NCBI GenBank assembly: GCA_039920165.1
Contig: JBDSEG010000336.1
Coordinates: forward strand, 1-19,807
Origin: JBDSEG01 sp039920165
GTDB lineage: Bacteria > Pseudomonadota > Gammaproteobacteria > Burkholderiales > Burkholderiaceae_C
DNA length: 19,807 bases
Direction: 5' to 3'
In this document: piece after piece, positions 14,997 to 19,807 of the stretch
Layout: each line of letters starts with the position of its first letter
Numbering within the stretch: the first letter of the stretch is position 1
Program-made: the position numbers and the translations under genes
The notes under the pieces: generated by a model
The model's input: only the letters and a program-made list of their open reading frames with translations
What the model was told of the DNA's origin: nothing
Database searches by the model: none

Positions 14997-15667
14997 TGCG
15001 GCGCGCCATGGCGGGACTGTCGATGGTCGAGCTGCTGGTGGGCATGGCGGTGGGCCTGCTCATCACCGCAGGCGGCGTGCTGCTGCTCACCGGCACCTTG
15101 CGCGAGAACCGCAGCCTGCTGCTCGAAGCACGCCTGATGCAGGATCTGCGGACCGCGTCCGACATGGTCGCGCGCAACCTGCGCCGCGCCGGCGCCTGGG
15201 GCGGATCGAGCGCGGGCGTGTGGACGCCGGGTGCGACATCACTGATCGTCAATCCGTATACGGCGCTCGCGCCGAGCGCGGCCGCTTCGGACGCCGTGAG
15301 CTTCCAGTTCTCGCGCGACGCGGTCGAAAACCACAACGTCGACAGCAACGAACAGTTCGGCTTCCGGCTGCGGTCGGGCGTGCTCGAAATGCGCCTGGGC
15401 GGGGGCGGCTGGCAGGCGATGACCGATGCGAACGTCGTGACGGTGACACGGTTCGACATCACGCCGAGCGTGCAGGCCATCAGCCTTGCCGGCAGCTGTG
15501 CCAAGCCTTGCCCGGCCGGCAGCAGCACCTGTCCGCCGCAACAGTGGGTGCGCAGCTTCGGCGTCCAGCTCAGCGCGCGAGCTGTCGTCGATGCCACTGT
15601 GCAGCGCCACATCCAAACCAGCGTTCGCCTTCGCAACGACCCGGTGGTCGGCGCCTGCGCGGTCTAG
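14996..15667 (+). CDS. pilW: Type IV pilus minor pilin PilW
   Basis: A 223-residue minor pilin. The very short leader (MRRAMAG) is cut after G7, and E12 is at +5 (LSMVELLVGMAVGLLI), matching the PilW hallmark helix. PilW-type features follow: SLLLEARLMQDLRTASDMVARNLRRAGAWGG is the conserved amphipathic stretch, and the C-terminal half holds paired cysteines around 164-176. PilW joins FimU/PilV/PilX in the tip-priming complex. Its ATG overlaps the upstream stop by one base, so translation is coupled. pilX starts 2 nt after its stop. Confidence 0.88.
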   Translation: MRRAMAGLSMVELLVGMAVGLLITAGGVLLLTGTLRENRSLLLEARLMQDLRTASDMVARNLRRAGAWGGSSAGVWTPGATSLIVNPYTALAPSAAASDAVSFQFSRDAVENHNVDSNEQFGFRLRSGVLEMRLGGGGWQAMTDANVVTVTRFDITPSVQAISLAGSCAKPCPAGSSTCPPQQWVRSFGVQLSARAVVDATVQRHIQTSVRLRNDPVVGACAV

Positions 15668-15669
15668 CC

Positions 15670-16956
15670 ATGCGCCCGATCGCTTTCTCCCATCGGCCCC
15701 GTGCCCAGCGCGGTGTCGCGGCACTCGTCATCACGGTGCTGCTCTTCTTCACCATGGTGCTGGCAAGCGTCTACCTGAACCGCAACCTGGTATTCGAGCA
15801 GCGCAGCTCGGCCAACCAATACCGCGCGACCCAGGCTTTCGAGGCGGCCGAGGCCGGGCTCGAGTGGGCGACGGCGCTGCTCAACAGCAACCAGCGCATC
15901 GGGCCGGACTGCCTTGCCGCGGCGACATCGGCCACGTCGTTTCGCGACCGCTTCATCGGCAACGACCGCGCGACTTCGCGTTTGTCGGGACGCAGCGTCG
16001 GCGGGGCGGCCTTGCAGGCGGCGTGCGTGCGCGCCGGCGCGGGCTGGTCGTGCGCCTGCCCGTCCGACGGCCCGCCGGTGCTCGCAGCATCGAATGCGGA
16101 CAACGCGCCCGCCTTCATCCTCGAATTTCTCGGCGGCGACAAACCCGGCGTGCTGCGCGTTGTCTCGACCGGTTGCAGCAGCCTGGCGGGCGCATGCGCC
16201 GCAACGGCTGCGGACGCACGCACCCGGCCCGATGCGACGGCCAAGGTCGAGGTCTCGTTCGGGCTCCTGCCGGCCGTCGCGGCACTGCCGGTAGCCGCGC
16301 TCACCGCGCGCGGCTCGGTCGACGCGGGCAATGCCGCGCTCGGCCTGCACAACGCCGACCCGGCCACCGGCGTCGCGGTCCATGCCGGCACGAGCGTATC
16401 GGCAACGCTTGCCCGCATCACGGTGCCAGCCGGGGCCAGCGTCGCAACCTCGGTCGTCGAGGGCGACGCGGAACTCGCCGCGCTCGTGCCCGAACGGCTG
16501 TTCACGAGCCTGTTCGGAATCGACAAGCTGGCCTGGAAAAACCAGCCGGTCGTGCGGCGCGTCGCGTGCCCCGGCGATTGCACGGGCGCGGTCGTCTCGG
16601 CCATCGATGCCGGCGTCGTCAACCAAATGCTCTGGGTTTCTTCCACGGTCGGTACTCCGATGCGCATCGTCGGCCCGATCACGCTCGGCACGCCCGAACG
16701 ACCGGTCGTCATCGTCGTCGACGGCCCGCTGCATCTCAGCGGCACGGTTCGCGTGCACGGCATGCTTTACGCCGCATCCCTGACCTGGACCGATGCGCCA
16801 GCGCCGGGCGCGCTGGTGCGCGGTGCGGTGGTGGTGGAAGGCGGCTACACGGGCGACGCTGCCGCCGATCTGGTTTACGACGCGACGCTGCTGGCGACGC
16901 TGAAGAGCACAACCGGCGCGCTCGTTCGCATCAATGGCAGTTGGCGCGACTACTGA
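15670..16956 (+). CDS. pilX: Type IV pilus assembly protein PilX
   Basis: A 428-residue PilX-family protein, about twice the size of Pseudomonas PilX. N-terminus: RAQRG|VAALVITVLLFFTMV. As expected for PilX it lacks the +5 glutamate, like GspK, consistent with a tip position. The conserved FEAAEAGLEWATALLN segment follows at about 57-72. The C-terminal 230 residues are rich in short beta-strand repeats and end in NGSWRDY, which matches the long PilX variant I associate with Burkholderiales. Several cysteines are paired in close spacing (C120 to C134 region and C304-x3-C308). It starts 2 nt after pilW. Function: priming and stabilising pili, possibly with surface adhesion. Confidence 0.87.
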   Translation: MRPIAFSHRPRAQRGVAALVITVLLFFTMVLASVYLNRNLVFEQRSSANQYRATQAFEAAEAGLEWATALLNSNQRIGPDCLAAATSATSFRDRFIGNDRATSRLSGRSVGGAALQAACVRAGAGWSCACPSDGPPVLAASNADNAPAFILEFLGGDKPGVLRVVSTGCSSLAGACAATAADARTRPDATAKVEVSFGLLPAVAALPVAALTARGSVDAGNAALGLHNADPATGVAVHAGTSVSATLARITVPAGASVATSVVEGDAELAALVPERLFTSLFGIDKLAWKNQPVVRRVACPGDCTGAVVSAIDAGVVNQMLWVSSTVGTPMRIVGPITLGTPERPVVIVVDGPLHLSGTVRVHGMLYAASLTWTDAPAPGALVRGAVVVEGGYTGDAAADLVYDATLLATLKSTTGALVRINGSWRDY

Positions 16957-16967
16957 AGGGGGTCCGA

Positions 16968-18263
16968 ATGAATCCTCGCTCTGCTTCTGCTTCGCGCCGT
17001 ACCAGCGCGCGGCGCATGCGCGGCACCAGCCTGCTCGAAGCGCTGGTCGCCTTTCTGGTGCTGTCGCTCGGCATGCTGACCGTCGTCCGCCTGCAAACAC
17101 ACTTGCGCGCGAGTGCCGATGTCGCACGCCAGCGCTCGGAGGCGGTCCGCCTCGCGCAGCAGGAACTGGAGAACCTGCGCGCGTTCTCGGCCATTGCGCC
17201 CGGCAGCGGCGCACGCGCCTATGCCGACATCGTGTCGGGCGTCGCGACGCTCGACGATGCGGCCGCACAGCCCGGCGCCAATACGCGCTACACGCTGACG
17301 CGCGCGGTACTCGACGACGCCGTTCCCAACGCGAAGAGCGCGAACCTGCGCGTGACCTGGGACGACCGCAGCGGCAGCCCGCAGCAGATTGTTCTGGACA
17401 GCCTGATCGCCGGCGTCGATCCGGCCTATTCAGGCGCGCTCGGCGTCGCGCCGAGCAACCTGCGGCTGCGCGGAGCGCTGGCGCGGGCCGCGGAGATTCC
17501 TATCTTGGCCACGGATCTGGGCAACGGCAGCAGCGCCTTCAAGCCGGTCGCGAGCGGCACCGTCGTGCTGGTCTTCGACAACCGCAGCGGCGTGCTGACG
17601 AGCCGCTGCACCAGCGCGCCTGGCAGCAGCAGCAATGCGACGCTGAGCACTGCCGACCTGGTCGGCTGCACGACGGTGAGCGCGCTGCTGCTCAGTGGCA
17701 GCGTGCGCTTCAGTGCCGCCGCGCCGCCCGATGCGGCAAATGCCAACGAGGCACCGCTGCCGCTCGCGATCGCACTCGCCACCAGCGGCGGCAGCTATGC
17801 GAGCGCACCGCAATGCACGAGCGAGGCGCAGAAGACGGTGGGGGTCGATGTCGGCGGACGGCGCCGGCTGCTCGACGTGTCGATCGACGCCACTGCCGCC
17901 TCGCTCGGCTTCGCGAGCTGGCAGGAAACCGGCGCGCGCTTCGTCGCTTATCACTGCGTCGTTTACCCTCTCGCGAGCGGCCGCTGGTCGGGTCGCGCGA
18001 CGATCGTTGCGAGCGGCTGGACGATCGGCGCGGCGGCCACCGACTGGCGCGTGTGCCGCTTCAGCGCCGACCTGGACGGCAGCGGTGCGGTCGATGCCAA
18101 TATCGAGCATCCGGGCGACTACAGCAATGTCGGCTCGGCGCTCGCGAACCAGAATTTTCTGGTCGTCAAAGGCGATCAGGCGTGTCCGGCTGGCGTCGCA
18201 TCCAGCTTCGCCCCCGGCGCGACCGCATTCGCCCCTACCGGCACCGTCGTGCACCAGCCTTGA
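16968..18263 (+). CDS. pilV: PilV-like minor pilin with a dockerin-like calcium loop
   Basis: A 431-residue minor pilin. The prepilin site RRMRG|TSLLEALVAFLV has G19 and E24 at +5, and the LLEALVA stretch is characteristic of PilV. It is about twice the length of Pseudomonas PilV; the extra C-terminal part carries many small residues and paired cysteines. Residues 368-378 read DLDGSGAVDAN, an EF-hand/dockerin-like loop with D368, D370, S372 and D376 in the ligand positions. The ATG at 16968 has AGGGGG 6 nt upstream and follows pilX by 11 nt; the longer open frame upstream is the antisense or alternate frame of pilX. ribD starts 22 nt after the stop. Role: pilus tip complex, probably exposed. 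Confidence 0.85.
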   Translation: MNPRSASASRRTSARRMRGTSLLEALVAFLVLSLGMLTVVRLQTHLRASADVARQRSEAVRLAQQELENLRAFSAIAPGSGARAYADIVSGVATLDDAAAQPGANTRYTLTRAVLDDAVPNAKSANLRVTWDDRSGSPQQIVLDSLIAGVDPAYSGALGVAPSNLRLRGALARAAEIPILATDLGNGSSAFKPVASGTVVLVFDNRSGVLTSRCTSAPGSSSNATLSTADLVGCTTVSALLLSGSVRFSAAAPPDAANANEAPLPLAIALATSGGSYASAPQCTSEAQKTVGVDVGGRRRLLDVSIDATAASLGFASWQETGARFVAYHCVVYPLASGRWSGRATIVASGWTIGAAATDWRVCRFSADLDGSGAVDANIEHPGDYSNVGSALANQNFLVVKGDQACPAGVASSFAPGATAFAPTGTVVHQP

Positions 18264-18285
18264 CCGGCGCTCCGACAATGGCGCG

Positions 18286-19413
18286 ATGAACGACGCCCCG
18301 ATCACGCACGCGAGCCCGATGCACGAGGCGCTCGCGCTGGCGCATGGCGCGATCGGATTGAGCGACCCCAATCCGCGCGTCGGCTGTGTGATCACCGCGC
18401 CCGACGGCCGCGTGATCGGGCGCGGCCACACCCAGCGCGCCGGGGAGGCGCACGCCGAAGCCATGGCCTTGCGCGACGCCCGCGCGAGCGGCGAGCGCAC
18501 CGCAGGCGCGACGGCGCATGTCACGCTCGAGCCGTGCTCGCACCACGGCCGCACGCCGCCCTGTTGCGACGCGCTGATCGAGGCCGGCATCGCACGCGTC
18601 GTGATGGCGCTGCGCGACCCGAACCCGCTGGTCGCCGGCCAGGGCATGGCGCGCCTGGGCGCTGCCAGGATCATGGTCGAGGAAGGCCCGCTCGCGGCCG
18701 AATCGCGCGAACTCAATATCGGTTTTTTCTCGCGCATGGAGCGCGGCCGGCCCTGGGTGCGGCTGAAAGCCGCGATCTCGCTCGACGGCAAGACGGCCTT
18801 GATGAACGGGCAGAGCCAGTGGATCACCGGCGAGGCCGCGCGCATCGACGGCCATGCGTGGCGCAAGCGCGCGGGCGCCATCCTGACCGGCGTCGGGACC
18901 GTGCTCGAAGACGACTCGCGGCTGGATGTGCGGCTGGTGCCCACCGAGGTTCAGCCGCTGCGCGTGATCGTCGATTCGAGACTGCAGACGCCGGCGGCGG
19001 CGCGCATGCTCGCGCTGCCGGGACCGGTGCTGATCTATGCCGCCGAGCCGTCGCCATCGCAACAGGGGGCGCTCGAAACGTGCGGCGCCCAGATCGCGTT
19101 CGCGCCGGGCGCGTCAGGCAAGGTCGACCTCGCAGCGATGCTGGCGGACCTCTCGCGGCGCGGAGTCAACGAACTCCATGTCGAAGCCGGGCACAAGCTC
19201 AACGGCTCCTTCGTTCGCGAGGGGCTGGTCGACGAATTTCTGATCTATATCGCGCCGAAGCTGCTCGGCCTGGGGCGAGAGCTGGCGGCGTTCGGGCCGC
19301 TGGAGCGGCTCGACGAGGGACTGGCGTTGCGATTCGTCAGCGTGGCGAACGTCGGCGACGACTTGCGGATCATTGCCAGGCCCATTGCGTTTGCCTCAAC
19401 CACAAACACCTGA
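18286..19413 (+). CDS. ribD: Bifunctional riboflavin biosynthesis protein RibD
   Basis: A 375-residue two-domain enzyme carrying out the second and third steps of riboflavin synthesis: deamination of the diaminopyrimidine, then NADPH-dependent reduction of the ribosyl chain. In the deaminase domain (about 1-150), H56 and E58 of AHAE are the zinc ligand and catalytic acid. C84 and C93, in the EPCSHHGRTPPC motif, are the other zinc ligands. The reductase domain (about 155-370) contains RLKAAISLDGKTA and the TGVGTVLEDD motif. Both halves look intact. The ATG at 18286 has no strong ribosome site; M12 (18319) is an alternative but would remove part of the deaminase helix. ribE, the usual next gene, does not follow; instead there is a partial ribD copy and a toxin-antitoxin remnant. 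Confidence 0.95.
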   Translation: MNDAPITHASPMHEALALAHGAIGLSDPNPRVGCVITAPDGRVIGRGHTQRAGEAHAEAMALRDARASGERTAGATAHVTLEPCSHHGRTPPCCDALIEAGIARVVMALRDPNPLVAGQGMARLGAARIMVEEGPLAAESRELNIGFFSRMERGRPWVRLKAAISLDGKTALMNGQSQWITGEAARIDGHAWRKRAGAILTGVGTVLEDDSRLDVRLVPTEVQPLRVIVDSRLQTPAAARMLALPGPVLIYAAEPSPSQQGALETCGAQIAFAPGASGKVDLAAMLADLSRRGVNELHVEAGHKLNGSFVREGLVDEFLIYIAPKLLGLGRELAAFGPLERLDEGLALRFVSVANVGDDLRIIARPIAFASTTNT

Positions 19414-19420
19414 CTCAGGT
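19408..19420. repeat. 13-bp palindrome at the ribD stop codon
   Basis: ACCTGA-C-TCAGGT is a perfect 6-bp inverted repeat overlapping the TGA stop of ribD. It lies 14 nt before the region of ribD homology begins again. It may mark the rearrangement junction or be coincidental. Confidence 0.35.
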
Positions 19421-19433
19421 CAGTTGGAACTAA

Positions 19434-19556
19434 GCCGAGCCTTCACCCCTTCAACAAGCCGCGCTCGAACAACGCGGGCGCCGAAGTCGCCTTCGCACCG
19501 GGGGCGTCCGGCAAAGTCGATCTCGAAGCGATGCTCGCCGACCTGGCGCGGCGCGA
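19434..19556 (+). pseudogene. ribD: Diverged duplicate of an internal ribD segment
   Basis: This stretch aligns with ribD 19042-19163. It starts at the shared GCCGAGCC and continues through GCGCTCGAA. After that, one extra base shifts the frame, and the conceptual protein then reads AFAPGASGKVDLEAMLADLARR, against AFAPGASGKVDLAAMLADLSRR in RibD. Differences are mainly at third codon positions, so the copy comes from a diverged ribD rather than a recent local duplication. It has no start codon and no catalytic part; it is a relic, not a gene. Confidence 0.85.
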
Positions 19557-19717
19557 CGCCTGAACGAATCCACCGATGCAAACGGCATGAACTTGCCGGG
19601 CTGGGGGCTGCACCCGTTGAAGGGTCGCGCTCTGAAGGGGTCAGTGGCAACTGGCGCATGACTTTCGCGTTCGACGGCACGGATGCAGTGCTGGTGGACG
19701 ATCAGGACTATCACTGA
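19557..19717 (+). pseudogene. higB: Truncated and frameshifted HigB toxin remnant
   Basis: Only the C-terminal half of a HigB/RelE-type mRNA interferase remains. The upstream frame reads MNLPGWGLHPLKG from 19587, the conserved HigB core. The downstream frame, from 19640, reads GNWRMTFAFDGTDAVLVD and ends DYH-stop at 19717, matching the HigB C-terminus. The two pieces are in different frames, and the WSV residues that normally link them are missing. This suggests a small out-of-frame deletion near 19640. The N-terminal half is replaced by the ribD fragment. The usual terminal DYxDYH is DDQDYH here. The toxin should be inactive. higA begins 16 nt later. Confidence 0.85.
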
Positions 19718-19733
19718 ACGACTGGAGCAGACG

Positions 19734-19807
19734 ATGGCACGCATGTTCAACCCTCCGCACCCTGGCCTGACCCTGCGCGACGATGTATTGCCCGCGCTCG
19801 GGCTGAC
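19734..19807 (+). CDS. higA: HigA family antitoxin, partial (3' end outside window)
   Basis: The first 24 codons of an XRE-family (helix-turn-helix) antitoxin are present. MFNPPHPGLTLRDDVLPALGL is the typical HigA/VapI N-terminus; the DNA-binding helices would follow beyond the window. ATG at 19734 has GGAG 6 nt upstream (19724-19727). It keeps the normal 16-nt spacing from the toxin stop. The antitoxin normally neutralises HigB and represses the higBA promoter. With the toxin broken it is orphaned, and its promoter region upstream of higB appears to be lost. Confidence 0.85.
   Translation, partial: MARMFNPPHPGLTLRDDVLPALGL

Noticed and set aside
15486..16967. A 494-codon N-terminal extension of the PilV-like frame
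   Set aside because: It overlaps pilW and pilX in another frame and is arginine-rich nonsense. The prepilin signal and ribosome site fix the start at 16968.
1..19807. CRISPR array, tRNA, rRNA, prophage, insertion sequence or replication origin
   Set aside because: No spaced direct repeats, no tRNA TPsiC-arm pattern noticed, and no transposase, integrase or phage structural gene in any frame. The only mobile-like trace is the higBA remnant.

Overview
The window is high-GC DNA from a betaproteobacterium, most likely Burkholderiales. The main evidence is gene order: glyA, nrdR, a block of type IV minor pilins, then ribD is an arrangement I associate with Burkholderiales. The other families point the same way: an aerobic-bacterial phenylalanine hydroxylase, a rubrerythrin/Fe-S pair, and sbp-cysT-cysW-cysA. 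A GCCCCC-CGA-GGGGGC intergenic repeat of the kind common in that order also lies between glyA and nrdR. Species-level assignment is not possible from the sequence alone.

Layout. Positions 1-1028 (minus strand) hold a rubrerythrin followed by a GlpC-like Fe-S protein cut by the window edge. Positions 1212-4230 (plus) hold phenylalanine-4-hydroxylase (phhA), an SBP56-family methanethiol oxidase, and, 4 nt later, a small polytopic membrane protein. Four of its predicted helices each pair a histidine with a methionine. Positions 4241-8150 (minus) are a complete sulfate/thiosulfate ABC importer operon in transcription order sbp, cysT, cysW, cysA. Positions 8330-8911 (plus) are a DsbG-like thiol-disulfide lipoprotein with a TTG start. 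Positions 9117-10679 (minus) are ubiD of ubiquinone synthesis. An AT-rich 200-bp divergent region follows, with a good sigma-70 promoter, a Fur-like half site and a tandem 20-bp repeat. It leads into a membrane-anchored lytic transglycosylase (10880-11803), then glyA (12024-13274) and nrdR (13353-13796).

Positions 13944-18263 form a tightly packed operon of five pilin-like genes: fimT/gspH-like, pilE-like, pilW, pilX and pilV-like. No pilY1 lies among them. ribD follows at 18286-19413. The last 400 bp are scrambled: a roughly 120-bp diverged copy of an internal ribD segment, then a broken higB toxin remnant, then the start of an apparently intact higA antitoxin running off the end.

Functional themes. 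Sulfur and redox recur: methanethiol oxidation, sulfate uptake, a thiol oxidoreductase and rubrerythrin-type peroxide defence. One-carbon/nucleotide metabolism (glyA, nrdR), quinone and flavin synthesis (ubiD, ribD) and type IV pilus priming (the minor pilins) make up the rest. The two most interesting spots are the His/Met membrane protein behind the methanethiol oxidase, a candidate copper-handling partner, and the ribD-fragment/higB/higA junction.
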